The notes under the pieces: model-generated
What the model was told of the DNA's origin: nothing
The model's input: only the letters and a program-made list of their open reading frames with translations
The model's database searches: none
Made by a program: the position numbers and the translations under genes
In this document: in pieces, positions 7,974 through 17,966 of the stretch
Position numbering within the stretch: position 1 is the first letter of the stretch
Layout of the letters: the number at the start of each line of letters is the position of its first letter
NCBI GenBank assembly: GCA_040981125.1
Contig: JANRMQ010000014.1
Coordinates: 1-64,000 of the forward strand
Source of the DNA: DASSBQ01 sp040981125
Lineage (GTDB): Bacteria > Nitrospirota > Nitrospiria > Nitrospirales > Nitrospiraceae
Direction of reading: 5' to 3'
Length of the DNA: 64,000 nt

Positions 7974-9638
7974 ATGAAAAACATATCGAACTCACGCACT
8001 GAATGGGCTCCTCAACCGGGCTCCAAGGCCGTGATCTACTGCCGCGTCTCCAGCGCCGCCCAAGTCAAAAAAGGCGATGGGCTCGGCTCACAGGAAACCC
8101 GGTGCCGCCAGCTCGCCCAAAACAAAGGCTATGAAGTGATCAAGGTGTTTCGGGATGAAGGAGCGTCGGGAGGCATGATCGACCGCCCTGGGATGCTGGC
8201 CATGCTGCAATTTCTGAAAGCCCAAAAGGGCGGTCAGTGTGTGGTCCTGATTGATGATATTTCACGGCTCGCACGCGGACTAGAAGCTCATATTCAGTTG
8301 CGAACGCTCATCAGCGGCATCGGAGCGAAGCTGGCCTCTCCTTCAATCGAGTTCGGTGAAGATTCAGACAGCATGCTGGTGGAGAACCTGTTGGCCAGCG
8401 TTTCGCAGCACCAACGGCAGAAGAATGCCGAGCAGACCAAAAACCGTATGAAATCGCGGGTGATGAACGGATACTGGGCTTTCAATCCACCCGTCGGATA
8501 TCGATTCGACCGTGTGCCGGGACATGTTGGAAAAATGATGGTGGTCGATGAACCGGTGGCGTCAGTCATTCGGGAAGCCTTGGAAGGTTACGCGTCAGGT
8601 CGATTTGAAACACAAAACGAAGTGCGGCTTTTTCTTCAGAATTCAGCCCACTATCCCAAAAACAGGGATGGCACTGTCCAATTTCAAAGGGTGACTAATC
8701 TGCTGGGCAAAGTCCTCTACGCCGGTTACATGAACATCCCGGAGTGGAACCTGTATCTGCATCCTGCGAAACATGAACCCCTGATCAGCTTCGAGACCTA
8801 TCAAGCCATCCAGGATCGGTTGCAGGGCAATGCCAAGGCTCCTGCCCGGAAAGACCTTCATGACGATTTCCCGTTGCGCGGGTTTGTCACCTGCGCGGGA
8901 TGCAGTAGACCTATGACTGCATGCTGGTCCACAGGGAAGTATGCAAAATTCCCCTACTACCTGTGCGCTACGAAGGGCTGTCCTGAGTACCGAAAATCCA
9001 TAAGGAAGGAAACCTTGGAAGAGAACTTTGAAAGCCTTCTGGGCCAACTCCGCCCGACGCCAAATCTGTTTTACATGGCCAGCGAGATGTTCAAGGAGTT
9101 GTGGGACGACCGAAAGCAGTTGGCGAGCGATGAAGCACAAGCCATGAAAGCGCAGCTTCCTGTGCTGGAGCAGCGAATGGAGAAGCTTCTTAACCGACTT
9201 GTTGAAACCGACAACCGTACAGCCATTCAGAAATATGAGGCTGAAATTACTCGACTGGAGGAAGAAAAAATTCTTCTGAGAGAAAACATCGACAAATGCG
9301 GGCGTCCACTTGAACCCTTCGAAGACTGTTTTCGAACTTCTATGACCTTCTTGGCAAACCCTTGTCGTTATTGGAGTTCCGACCGTCTAGAGGATAAAAG
9401 GTTGGTGCTAAGATTGGTCTTTTTAAAGAGATTGGCCTATGACCGCAAAGAGGGTTTTCGAACTCTTAAAAACGATGAATTGTCTCTTCCGTTCAAGTAC
9501 TTGAGAAATTTAGCTGGTGCGAACTATGAAATGGCGCGCCCGGCTGGAATCGAACCAGCGACCCACAGCTTAGAAGGCTGTTGCTCTATCCGACTGAGCT
9601 ACGGGCGCATCCCCTTTTGTCAATTACTTCATACTTGA
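7974..9638 (+). CDS. large serine recombinase (island integrase)
   Basis: 554 residues. The resolvase-type catalytic domain is at about 20-155 (VIYCRVSSAAQ, with nucleophilic Ser near residue 25; DDISRLARG), followed by the 'recombinase' domain at about 165-290, a zinc beta-ribbon at about 300-340 (CAGC...YYLCATKGC), a long coiled coil at about 375-440, and a C-terminal tail. It integrates or excises DNA by double-strand cleavage at att sites. Oddly, about residues 520-545 are encoded antisense through a tRNA-Arg gene (MARPAGIEPATHS...), so the last 35 or so residues come from chromosomal target sequence. The start ATG follows GAGG. Confidence 0.9.
   Translation: MKNISNSRTEWAPQPGSKAVIYCRVSSAAQVKKGDGLGSQETRCRQLAQNKGYEVIKVFRDEGASGGMIDRPGMLAMLQFLKAQKGGQCVVLIDDISRLARGLEAHIQLRTLISGIGAKLASPSIEFGEDSDSMLVENLLASVSQHQRQKNAEQTKNRMKSRVMNGYWAFNPPVGYRFDRVPGHVGKMMVVDEPVASVIREALEGYASGRFETQNEVRLFLQNSAHYPKNRDGTVQFQRVTNLLGKVLYAGYMNIPEWNLYLHPAKHEPLISFETYQAIQDRLQGNAKAPARKDLHDDFPLRGFVTCAGCSRPMTACWSTGKYAKFPYYLCATKGCPEYRKSIRKETLEENFESLLGQLRPTPNLFYMASEMFKELWDDRKQLASDEAQAMKAQLPVLEQRMEKLLNRLVETDNRTAIQKYEAEITRLEEEKILLRENIDKCGRPLEPFEDCFRTSMTFLANPCRYWSSDRLEDKRLVLRLVFLKRLAYDRKEGFRTLKNDELSLPFKYLRNLAGANYEMARPAGIEPATHSLEGCCSIRLSYGRIPFCQLLHT
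9532..9608 (-). tRNA. tRNA-Arg (UCU anticodon)
   Basis: 77 nt including an encoded CCA. The 7-bp acceptor GCGCCCG/CGGGCGC is perfect, the D and T arms (GGTTCGATTCC) are canonical, and the anticodon loop CTTCTAA gives UCU, reading AGA. Its 3' end faces the recombinase gene, so the island lies at the 3' side of the tRNA, the usual side for integration. Confidence 0.95.
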
Positions 9639-10044
9639 CCCCTCGGCTGAAGATAGGTCAAGTGCCATGGCAACCCCATGGGAAGATATCTATCCAACTT
9701 TTCCAATGCTTCCGTCAAGCCTGCGTCATCGACAGCCCCGTCTTTGATTTTCTATTGAGAGGATTCAGGGATCGGGCACAGGTTCTTCGACGGCCATGAA
9801 ATTGTTCGCGGACGGCGATATCCGGCGTTCTAGGCCGCTGCCGAGTATGCGAAATTGCTTTCTTCTTGCCTGAGAGAAAAAGAAGGGGCACTGTGGGATT
9901 TAACAAACCGGATCAGCCAGAGATTGCCGATTTGTGATGGATCTCCGGTTCCCCCTGGAGGCCCTCTTAGGCCGAACATGCCGGATCCTATGGTGTGTTG
10001 ATGTCTGCGGATGACTCGTTTGCGGAGAGAAGAAAGGTCTGACC
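9639..10044. other. no gene recognised
   Basis: About 400 bases after the tRNA-Arg 5' end. Open frames here are short or antisense to the small gene at 10045 and have no convincing composition. A CCATGG-CAAC-CCATGG motif near 9665 is the only local symmetry. Confidence 0.4.
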
Positions 10045-10227
10045 ATGCCGGTTCAACATGTGAAAGCTTCGGTCTTGATACAAAAGTACCCGAATGCGGC
10101 TTGCGCGAATTGTAGGCGGGAAGCTTATGACGACTCGGATGAGCGGCTTTGGACGATATGGACCCCGATGATGTACTACTGCCCGACATGCGCTTCCGAA
10201 GAAGGCATCGGACCAAGCGACTACTGA
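10045..10227 (+). CDS. small hypothetical protein with two Cys pairs
   Basis: 60 residues. CANC (about 20) and CPTC (about 48) flank an aromatic stretch (WTIWTPMMYYC), an arrangement that fits a small treble-clef or rubredoxin-like zinc site. AAAGG lies 7 bases before the ATG. Function unknown. Confidence 0.5.
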   Translation: MPVQHVKASVLIQKYPNAACANCRREAYDDSDERLWTIWTPMMYYCPTCASEEGIGPSDY

Positions 10228-10271
10228 TCCTCTGACGGCACCATCCTTCGACTACCGCGATCGATCCGCTA

Positions 10272-10454
10272 TCAGGCGGGAGATTGAGACGACGTTGGCT
10301 TGTCTAACGGTCTGGCCACCGTTGCTCCGCATTCGCAACATTGCAGCCTGCTCGTGGTGCGGCCGTCTCGATCACGCACATGCTCTAAAAGCCTGGTATG
10401 CCTGCAATGCGCAGGATCATTCTTTTCCAGCCGAGCCTCATCATCATCGCTCAT
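10272..10454 (-). CDS. small zinc-ribbon-like hypothetical protein
   Basis: 60 residues, starting at the ATG at 10454 because AGGAGG lies 9 bases upstream. It contains C-x2-H, a variable loop, then CxxCG and a LDKP tail. The same layout (C-x-H, CxxCG, RDKP) occurs in the protein at 62059, so the two look like distant paralogs. A zinc-binding role is inferred; partner unknown. Confidence 0.55.
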   Translation of the reverse strand: MSDDDEARLEKNDPAHCRHTRLLEHVRDRDGRTTSRLQCCECGATVARPLDKPTSSQSPA

Positions 10455-10698
10455 CGAATAGATCCTCCTAGCCATAGTGGAGCCCACTAGGATATTTGGC
10501 CCATGGTGAGGAAAGGCGTTCATCCTGTCAAGGAGCCATTAGGATTTAGTGTTATCCTCTACGAGTACAGGCTACGTAGTGCACTCAATACATCTGCGAC
10601 AGGGAGGGAATGTATCGCTCATGAGACCGGGTTACACGGCATGAAAGGTCACTGGAGGGGTTTTCCGATGAAGAGGCGCCGGCTCACACGAAGTGTGG

Positions 10699-10767
<69 letters not shown>

Positions 10768-10777
<10 letters not shown>

Positions 10778-11388
10778 ACTGAATTCCTTTCCGACCGCAA
10801 CTTCCTGAGCAACTGCTTAGCCTTCCCGAACGCTCTGGCCCGATGGCTGACTCGATTCTTTTCCGCCGGAGACATCTGGGCTAATGTCTTTCCGGATTCC
10901 GGAATGAAAAAGACCGGATCATAACCGAATCCCTGAGAGCCGATTTCGCGCTCCGTAATGATTCCCTCCAGCGCGCCTTCCACGGCGGCTGATTGACCGG
11001 TGGGAAAGGCAATCGCGGCGACGGTCACGAATCGCGCCCCGCGCCGTTCCCGCGGCACCCCTTCCAGTTCGCGCAGGAGTTTGTCGCAATTGTCCTTGTA
11101 GGTGGCGGATTCTCCGGCATATCGGGCTGCATGGACGCCTGGTTGCCCCCCCAAAGCCTCCACCATGAGACCCGTGTCGTCGGCGATGGCCGGAAGACCC
11201 GTATGGCGGGCAATTTCCGTCGCTTTCTTGATTGCATTGGCCTCGCAGGTCGCCCCATCTTCGACCACATCCGGCGCCTCCGGAAATTCGGCCAGGGTTC
11301 GGATGACGTAGCCCTCGCCGCCTAAGAGCGCCTTGAGTTCTTGTCCCTTGTGCTGATTTCTCGTCGCCAATACGAGTTCGGTAATCAT
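10768..11388 (-). CDS. rdgB: XTP/dITP diphosphatase (non-canonical purine NTP pyrophosphatase)
   Basis: 206 residues, full-length for the RdgB/HAM1 family. It hydrolyses ITP, dITP and XTP to monophosphates, keeping deaminated purines out of nucleic acids. Seen: N-terminal LATRNQHKGQELKALL substrate loop, the ADDTGLMVEALGGQPGVHAA metal and general-base segment, and GFGYDPVFF with SHRARA near the C-terminus. It follows rph with a 4-base overlap (ATGA), a common pairing in bacteria. Its stop codon lies within the tRNA-Pro gene. Confidence 0.95.
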
Positions 11389-12107
11389 CCCAATGGACCA
11401 ACCAATGATTTCTGTAGTTCAACCAATTCTTCGATCGCCTTCCATCCCAAATGCAGGAAGTCGTCCATATCTTTCTTATGAAAGGGGGTCCGTTCGGCCG
11501 TGCCCTGGATTTCAACGTACCGGCCGGCGCCCGTCATGACGACGTTCATATCCACTTCTGCGAGAGAATCTTCCTCATACGCCAGATCCACCATGACTTC
11601 CCCGCCCACTTTTCCTACCGAGATGGCCGCCAAGTAGTCGGTCAGCGGGGTTTTTTTCAGCAAGTCCTTTTTCTTCAATGCGGCGAACGCATCGGCCAGC
11701 GCGATGAATGAGCCGGTAATCGAGGCCGTCCTCGTCCCGCCGTCCGCCTGAATGACATCGCAGTCGATCCAGATCGTCCGCTCCCCCATCTGCGACATAT
11801 CGGTCACCGCCCGCAACGCCCTCCCGACCAGCCGTTGAATTTCCAGCGTCCGGCCGCCTTGTTTGCCTTTGACCGCTTCACGCGGCGATCGATCGTGGGT
11901 GGCGCGAGGAAGCATGGCATATTCCGCCGTCACCCACCCCTTGCCCTTGTCACGGAGAAACGGAGGAACCTTCTCCTCGACAGAAGCGGTGCAGATCACC
12001 TTCGTGTCGCCCATTTCCATCAAGACGGAGCCTTCAGCATGTTTGGTGAAATTTCTGGTGACTTTGACCGGTCGGATCTGGTCCTTCCGGCGCCCGTCAT
12101 ACCGCAT
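11385..12107 (-). CDS. rph: ribonuclease PH
   Basis: 240 residues, the normal family length. It trims tRNA 3' ends phosphorolytically. Seen: MRYDGRRKDQIRPV start, GWVTAEYAMLPRATHDR active-site strand, GKQGGRTLEIQRLVGRALRA, CDVIQADGGTRTASITG phosphate-binding region and EVDMNVVMTGAG. The ATG at 12107 matches the family N-terminus; a GTG at 12131 preceded by AAGGAGA is a possible 8-residue-longer start. It is upstream of rdgB and tRNA-Pro on the same strand. Confidence 0.95.
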   Translation of the reverse strand: MRYDGRRKDQIRPVKVTRNFTKHAEGSVLMEMGDTKVICTASVEEKVPPFLRDKGKGWVTAEYAMLPRATHDRSPREAVKGKQGGRTLEIQRLVGRALRAVTDMSQMGERTIWIDCDVIQADGGTRTASITGSFIALADAFAALKKKDLLKKTPLTDYLAAISVGKVGGEVMVDLAYEEDSLAEVDMNVVMTGAGRYVEIQGTAERTPFHKKDMDDFLHLGWKAIEELVELQKSLVGPLG

Positions 12108-12453
12108 CAAATTCGATCCATTCCGTATCACGCCCACTCTCCTTCCAGCCAATGAAACGGGCAAATTATAGTGAAGGCATGGCGAAAGAGCAAATAGATG
12201 GAACACCGGCGGCGCGGCTTTGTGTCAATTCTCTGGCGCGCCGGCTTCATCCCTTCTTGTGGTATGTGAAGCTAAGCCGTGTATAATCCCATCTGTGCGC
12301 TGGCTTGCGTTGCAACTTCAAACGGCACAGAAGGTGCAATCTGCTCATCGACTCAGTCGCGGACTCAAGACCTATAGTGATTGTACCGATGAATGATTCA
12401 GGCCGCACCCCGCGTCGTACTTCCATTCTCACTCATGATCGTGGTGGAGAGTA
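12108..12453. other. divergent intergenic region, nothing specific recognised
   Basis: 346 bases between rph (leftward) and the HD-GYP gene (rightward). It must hold both promoters, but I could not place convincing -35/-10 pairs. No RNA element seen. Confidence 0.3.
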
Positions 12454-13590
12454 ATGCAGATCGAAACCGTTCGGTTGACCTGTCACACACTGATCGAGAA
12501 TAGAAACATCTTAATCGTCGATGACGAAGAGGCGATCCGGCGATTGCTCGGCTTCCTGCTCGAACCCCATGGCTACGCCGTCAGCCTTGCCGCGGACGCA
12601 CGCGAGGCGCGTCAACAACTTGACCGTCGGCCATTCGCGCTCGTCCTCTGCGATGTCAATATGCCGGGTGAATCCGGCATGGATCTGATTCGCCACATTC
12701 GGTCGCTCCATTCACACACGGCCGTCATTATGGTGACGGGACTCGACAGCCCGGTGTTGGCCAACGCCGCGCTCGAGATGGGGGCCTTCGGGTATGTCAT
12801 TAAGCCGTTTGAATCCAATGAGGTCCTAATCAGCGTGGCGAACGCCCTGCGCCGGCGCAAGCTGGAAATCGAAAACGGCATGCATCGCGAGAATCTCGAA
12901 GAAATGGTCAGGACCAGGACCATCGCCTTGCAACAGGCGCTCGAATGGCTCGAACGCAGTGAAAAAGAGTTGCGGCTTTCCCGTGAAGAAACGATTCAGC
13001 GCCTGGCCATCGCCGCGGAATTCCGGGACAGCGCGACCGCGCAACACATTCAACGCATGAGTCATTATTGCGAACTGCTCGCGCGCCGCTACGGCATCGC
13101 CCCGGACCGGTGTGACCTCATCAGAACGGCCAGTCCAATGCACGATATCGGAAAGATCGGCACCCCCGACCATGTGCTTCTCAAACCGGGAAAATTCACC
13201 CCTGAAGAGTTCAATGTCATCGCGCAGCACGCGGAGATCGGCTATCGCATCCTGGTGGGTTCCGACGCCGAGCTGCTGAAAGTAGCCGCACTCATTGCCT
13301 GGACACATCACGAACGGTGGGACGGCAGCGGCTACCCGAGAAAGTTGAAGGGCGAAGCCATCCCGGTGGAAGGCCGCATCGCGGCCGTGGCCGACGCGTT
13401 CGACGCGTTGACGACGGAGCGGGTCTACAAGCCGGCGTTCCCCTTCGAGCACGCGGTGGAACTCATGACCAAGCATCGGGGCGAGCATTACGATCCGGAT
13501 CTGCTCGACGTATTCCTGGCATCAATCGATGAGGTAAAGAAAATCCACGATCAATACGCCGATCGCTCCCTAAGAGCGGCGGCGGGCTGA
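12454..13590 (+). CDS. response regulator with HD-GYP c-di-GMP phosphodiesterase domain
   Basis: 378 residues. The receiver domain (about 18-135) has acidic pocket D23/D24, phospho-acceptor D67 (LVLCDVNMPG), T95 and K117-P. A charged coiled-coil linker (about 135-185) follows, then an HD-GYP domain (about 185-365) with H230-D231 (MHDIGKIG), HH at 285-286 and GSGYP (291-295), the residues that bind the metals and define the GYP signature. It should hydrolyse c-di-GMP when phosphorylated (RpfG-like). No histidine kinase gene is adjacent, so it is an orphan regulator. Confidence 0.92.
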   Translation: MQIETVRLTCHTLIENRNILIVDDEEAIRRLLGFLLEPHGYAVSLAADAREARQQLDRRPFALVLCDVNMPGESGMDLIRHIRSLHSHTAVIMVTGLDSPVLANAALEMGAFGYVIKPFESNEVLISVANALRRRKLEIENGMHRENLEEMVRTRTIALQQALEWLERSEKELRLSREETIQRLAIAAEFRDSATAQHIQRMSHYCELLARRYGIAPDRCDLIRTASPMHDIGKIGTPDHVLLKPGKFTPEEFNVIAQHAEIGYRILVGSDAELLKVAALIAWTHHERWDGSGYPRKLKGEAIPVEGRIAAVADAFDALTTERVYKPAFPFEHAVELMTKHRGEHYDPDLLDVFLASIDEVKKIHDQYADRSLRAAAG

Positions 13591-13674
13591 ATCGTACACC
13601 GTGGGACGCGATGAAAAGGACGATGTATCGAGTATGATGGACCGGGGAATTCAGAAGGGACGGAGAGGATAATC

Positions 13675-14172
13675 ATGGCACGTAGGACACGGAACTGGCT
13701 CGCGTATCTCTGTGAAGCTCTCGCCTCAACCGGCATGATGCCCACCTGGGAAGCCGCGACGTATTTGACGGATAATCTGTTCGGAGACAAGCCCAATCCC
13801 AGGCTTTTGAAGACCCGAACCCCCTATGAAGAAACGACGCAGCTGCTTCAACGCCTCTATCAACCGTTGGTCGAGGCGGCTTCACGCGACTTGTCATTGC
13901 CGTCTCACTCCATGATCCACGTCTTTACAGACGTGAGCCTGACCGGAAATTCGGCCGTCCTCGTCGTGTATTTTCCGGGACACAACCTGCCGCATCAACT
14001 CTTAATGCTCGACGCCGCCAAGGCTTGGGATCTCGTCTTTGACGATACGGAGGCTTTCAATCGGTGGGCCGAGGAACGCTACCGCTGGGTCAAATCTTCA
14101 CTCGCAGCCGTGACGAAGACATCTGCCTTGCCGCTACCCATGCCGGCCGCCGTCGCCGCTGGAAAATCGTAG
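13675..14172 (+). CDS. hypothetical protein
   Basis: 165 residues, no signal peptide. Starts at an ATG preceded by GGAGAGG. It has an alpha/beta feel (MIHVFTDVSLTGNSAVLVVYFPGHNLPHQLLMLD) and an Ala/Pro-rich tail. Not recognised. Same strand as, and 84 bases after, the HD-GYP regulator, so possibly co-transcribed. Confidence 0.65.
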   Translation: MARRTRNWLAYLCEALASTGMMPTWEAATYLTDNLFGDKPNPRLLKTRTPYEETTQLLQRLYQPLVEAASRDLSLPSHSMIHVFTDVSLTGNSAVLVVYFPGHNLPHQLLMLDAAKAWDLVFDDTEAFNRWAEERYRWVKSSLAAVTKTSALPLPMPAAVAAGKS

Positions 14173-14264
14173 CAAGCCGGACGCCAACGTCTGATTGGGT
14201 AAGTTAGTGAGTTGGCGATGTCTTTCACCTCACGAAATCATAAATCGCAAATCGTACTTCATAA

Positions 14265-17200
14265 TTACGCCGGATCGTAATTCAGATTCGGCGACAACCA
14301 TCGCTCGACCTCACCGACCGTCATTCCCTTGCGCCGGGCGTACTCTTCCACTTGATCGCGGCCGATCTTGCCCACGGCAAAATATTTGGCCTCCGGGTGA
14401 GCGAAGTACAGGCCGCTGACGGAAGCAGCCGGATACATGGCGAACGAATCGGTCAATTGCATCTCCGCGTGCCGTTCGGCCTCCAGCAGATCGAACACCA
14501 GTCGCTTCTCCGTATGATCCGGGCAGGCCGGATAGCCGGGCGCCGGGCGAATCCCCCGGTACCGCTCGCGGATCAGATCTTCGCCGGACAGTTGCTCATC
14601 CTTTCCGTATCCCCAATCGCCACGGGCCTTCTTGTGCAACCATTCCGCGAAGGCCTCCGCCAATCGGTCCGCCAACGCCTTGGCCATGATAGAATTGTAA
14701 TCGTCGTGATCCCGCTCAAAATCCCGGCACAAGGACTCCAATCCATGTCCCGCCGTCACCGCAAAGACGCCCAGATGATCCCCTCGGCCGGATTCTCGAG
14801 GCGCAATGAAATCCGCCAGCGCGAGGTTCGGTTGGTCATCCGGCTTTTCCAGTTGCTGTCTCAGCGTGTGAATCGTTGAGGCGATCTGATCCCCTGCGCC
14901 GGCGTCGGCATAGAGTACGATATCGTCGCCGCTGCTGTTTGCTCGGAAGAATCCGTATACGCCCTTGGCTTGAAGCAATCGCTTGTCGATAATGCGCGCC
15001 AGCAGTTTTTGGGCGTCGGCAAAGACTTCCTGCGCCTTGGCTCCGATCTTTGAATCTTCGAGAATCGCCGGATATCTGCCCTTCAGTTCCCAGGCATGGA
15101 AGAAGGGGGTCCAATCGATATAGGGGACCAGTTCGGTAAGAGCCAGGTCATCAATCACTCGGATACCGGTGAACGCCGGACTCGGAATATCGACAGCCTG
15201 CCAATCCGTTTCGAGACGCCGCGCCCGCGACTCAGACAGCGACCGCAGCTTTTTGACCCCCCGGTCCAAATGCGCCTGCCGGACCTGTTCATAGTCTTTG
15301 CGGACTTTATGGACAAAGTCGCCATGCTGCTGCGGGTTCAACAAGGTTCCCACTACCGCGACCGCGCGCGAGGCGTCGAGCACGTGGATCGTCGGATTCG
15401 AATAGGAGGGCGCAATCTTCACCGCCGTATGAGCTTTGCTGGTCGTGGCGCCCCCGATGAGCAACGGGAGGCTGAACCCTTCCCGTGTCATCTCCTTCGC
15501 GACGTGGATCATTTCGTCCAAGGATGGGGTGATCAACCCGCTCAGACCGATAATATCGACCTTGTGCTCGCGCGCCGTGGACAAGATTTTATCGCAGGGC
15601 ACCATGACGCCCAGATCCAGGACTTCGTAATTGTTGCACCCCAGCACCACGCCCACGATGTTCTTACCGATATCATGTACGTCGCCCTTCACCGTTGCCA
15701 GCAAGACCTTGCCGTTGGCCTTTTGGGTGCCCAGTTTTTCCTTCTCCGCTTCCATGAACGGCATCAAATAGGCGACGGCCTTTTTCATCACCCTGGCGCT
15801 CTTGACAACCTGCGGCAAAAACATCTTGCCGGAGCCGAACAGGTCGCCGACGACGTTCATTCCGGCCATCAATGGCCCTTCGATGACGTCGAGCGGCCGC
15901 GCGCTCTTGAGCCGGGCCTCCTCCACATCCTGCTCAATGTAGTCGGTGATCCCCTTCACCAGGGCATGGCTCAGCCGGTCTTCCACTGAACCGGTCCGCC
16001 AGGCGTCGTCTTTCACGACGGCCTTGCCTTTCTGTTTCACCGTCTCGGCGAAAGCCACCAGGCGCTCGGTGGCGTCGGGCCGGCGATTGAGCAGCACATC
16101 TTCGACAAGCCCCAGCAGATCCTTGGGAATTTCCTCATAGACCGCGAGCTGTCCGGCATTGACGATACCCATGTCGAGGCCTGCCTGGATCGCATGGTAC
16201 AGGAATGCCGCGTGCATCGCTTCCCGCACCACGTTGTTGCCGCGAAACGAAAAGGAGATGTTGCTGACCCCGCCGCTGACTTTCGCGAGGGGCAGATTCT
16301 GCTTGATCCAACGGGTCGCTTCGATGAAATCGACCGCGTAGTTGTTATGTTCTTCGATTCCCGTCGCGACAGTCAGGATATTCGGATCGAACACGATGTC
16401 CTGCGGCGGGAACGCCGCCTGTTCCGTCAGGAGCCCGTAACACCGGCGGCAGATCTCGATTCTTCGCTCCAGCGTATCCGCCTGACCTCGCTCGTCGAAG
16501 GCCATGACGACCGCGGCCGCGCCATACCGGCGAATGAGCCGCGCATAATGGAGGAACTGCGCCTCGCCCTCTTTGAGACTGATGGAATTGACAATGCCCT
16601 TTCCCTGCAGATTCTTCAGTCCCGTTTCAATGACTTCCCAGCGGGAACTATCGACCATGACCGGAACGCGGGCGATGTCCGACTCGGCGGCCAGCAGACG
16701 GAGGAATTTTTCCATCGCCGCCCTGGAGTCCAGCAGCCCCTCGTCCATATTGATATCAATGATCTGCGCGCCGCCTTCCACCTGCTGGCGTGCCACCGAT
16801 AAAGCCGCCTCGTAATCTCCGGCCAACACGAGCTTGGCGAAGGCCGGAGACCCGGTGACGTTGGTCCGTTCTCCGATATTGACGAAGTTGGATTCCGGCC
16901 GCAGCGTGACGGCCTCGAGCCCGCTCAAACGCGTATAGGGTTCGACCGGCTTCGGCACACGCGGAGGCAGCCGGCGCACGGCTTCCGCAATGCGCGCAAT
17001 GTGCGCCGGCGTCGTCCCGCAACAGCCGCCGACGATATTGAGCCATCCGTTCTGGGCCCATTCCGCCAATTGAGGAGCCAGTGTCTCCGGTGTTTCTGGA
17101 AACCCCGTAGGGAGCAATGGATTGGGCAGCCCGGCATTCGGATGGCTGCTGACATAACACGGCGCGAGCGCGGCCAATTCCTCAATGAGCGGGCGCATTT

Positions 17201-17966
17201 CCTTGGGGCCGAGGGCGCAGTTCATGCCGACGCTCAACAGCGGCACATGCGAAATGGAGTTCCAGAAGGCCTCCACCGTCTGGCCGGAAAAACCACGATT
17301 GCTGCCCGCCTGGATGAACGTCACGGACGCCATGATGGGGACGCGGCGTCCCGCCTCATCAAAGTGTTTCTGAATGGCATAGAACGCGGCCTTGGCATTG
17401 AGGGTGTCGAAAATCGTTTCGACCAGCAGCAGATCGACGCCGCCGTCCAGCAGACCTTTGACTTGTTCCTCATACGCCGAAACCAAGGCGTCGAAGGTCG
17501 TCGCCCGAGCAGCCGCATCCAGCGGATCCGTCGAGACGGAGGCCGTCTTGGTCGTCGGCCCAATCGCGCCGGCCGCGAAGCAACGCCGGCCGGAATCAGC
17601 GGCACAGACCTGTTCGATCGCCCGCCTGGCACATTCAGCCCCTGCTTTCGCCAAGTCATAGCCAAGATCGGCCATGTCGTAATCGGACAGCGAAACCGCC
17701 TGGGAATTGAACGTGTTCGTCTCGATGATATCCGCGCCGGCTTCCAGATACTGTCGGTGGATCTCTTCAATGACGGCCGGCTGTGTGAGGTTCAGCAGGT
17801 CGTTGTGACCTTTGAGGTCCTTCTTCCACCCCTTAAATCGCTCTCCGCGGAAGGCCGCTTCGTCCAGCTGGTAGCGCTGGATCATCGTGCCCATCGCACC
17901 GTCCAGAATCACGATACGGTCACGGAGCAGCTCCGGCAAAAGTGTCGCCGCTTGATATTGTGGCAT
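14265..17966 (-). CDS. metH: cobalamin-dependent methionine synthase
   Basis: 1233 residues, full length with all modules. The homocysteine domain (about 10-330) has zinc Cys in MNCALG and GGCCGTTPAHI; the methyl-THF (pterin) domain (about 355-620) starts FVNIGERTNVTGS; the B12 cap is at about 655-745; the B12-binding Rossmann domain has the axial His in DVHDIGKN near residue 765, with GLSGLITPS and GGATTS further on; the SAM-binding reactivation domain (about 905-1225) has RPAPGYPACPDHTEKR. It transfers a methyl group from 5-methyl-THF to homocysteine. The complete reactivation domain means no separate RamA-like activator is required. No B12 or SAH riboswitch could be supported in the upstream 290 bases. 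Confidence 0.97.
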   Translation of the reverse strand: MPQYQAATLLPELLRDRIVILDGAMGTMIQRYQLDEAAFRGERFKGWKKDLKGHNDLLNLTQPAVIEEIHRQYLEAGADIIETNTFNSQAVSLSDYDMADLGYDLAKAGAECARRAIEQVCAADSGRRCFAAGAIGPTTKTASVSTDPLDAAARATTFDALVSAYEEQVKGLLDGGVDLLLVETIFDTLNAKAAFYAIQKHFDEAGRRVPIMASVTFIQAGSNRGFSGQTVEAFWNSISHVPLLSVGMNCALGPKEMRPLIEELAALAPCYVSSHPNAGLPNPLLPTGFPETPETLAPQLAEWAQNGWLNIVGGCCGTTPAHIARIAEAVRRLPPRVPKPVEPYTRLSGLEAVTLRPESNFVNIGERTNVTGSPAFAKLVLAGDYEAALSVARQQVEGGAQIIDINMDEGLLDSRAAMEKFLRLLAAESDIARVPVMVDSSRWEVIETGLKNLQGKGIVNSISLKEGEAQFLHYARLIRRYGAAAVVMAFDERGQADTLERRIEICRRCYGLLTEQAAFPPQDIVFDPNILTVATGIEEHNNYAVDFIEATRWIKQNLPLAKVSGGVSNISFSFRGNNVVREAMHAAFLYHAIQAGLDMGIVNAGQLAVYEEIPKDLLGLVEDVLLNRRPDATERLVAFAETVKQKGKAVVKDDAWRTGSVEDRLSHALVKGITDYIEQDVEEARLKSARPLDVIEGPLMAGMNVVGDLFGSGKMFLPQVVKSARVMKKAVAYLMPFMEAEKEKLGTQKANGKVLLATVKGDVHDIGKNIVGVVLGCNNYEVLDLGVMVPCDKILSTAREHKVDIIGLSGLITPSLDEMIHVAKEMTREGFSLPLLIGGATTSKAHTAVKIAPSYSNPTIHVLDASRAVAVVGTLLNPQQHGDFVHKVRKDYEQVRQAHLDRGVKKLRSLSESRARRLETDWQAVDIPSPAFTGIRVIDDLALTELVPYIDWTPFFHAWELKGRYPAILEDSKIGAKAQEVFADAQKLLARIIDKRLLQAKGVYGFFRANSSGDDIVLYADAGAGDQIASTIHTLRQQLEKPDDQPNLALADFIAPRESGRGDHLGVFAVTAGHGLESLCRDFERDHDDYNSIMAKALADRLAEAFAEWLHKKARGDWGYGKDEQLSGEDLIRERYRGIRPAPGYPACPDHTEKRLVFDLLEAERHAEMQLTDSFAMYPAASVSGLYFAHPEAKYFAVGKIGRDQVEEYARRKGMTVGEVERWLSPNLNYDPA

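Noticed and set aside
1..9600. Left att repeat of the tRNA-Arg 3' end
   Set aside because: No second copy of the tRNA 3' sequence found; the left island end is probably outside the window.
9830..10216. Leftward 128-residue frame
   Set aside because: Antisense to the CxxC...CxxC protein at 10045; Ser/Arg/Pro-rich composition of a shadow frame.
15096..15989. Long frame antisense to metH (297 codons)
   Set aside because: Shadow of a high-G+C gene; Arg/His/Gln-rich without domains.
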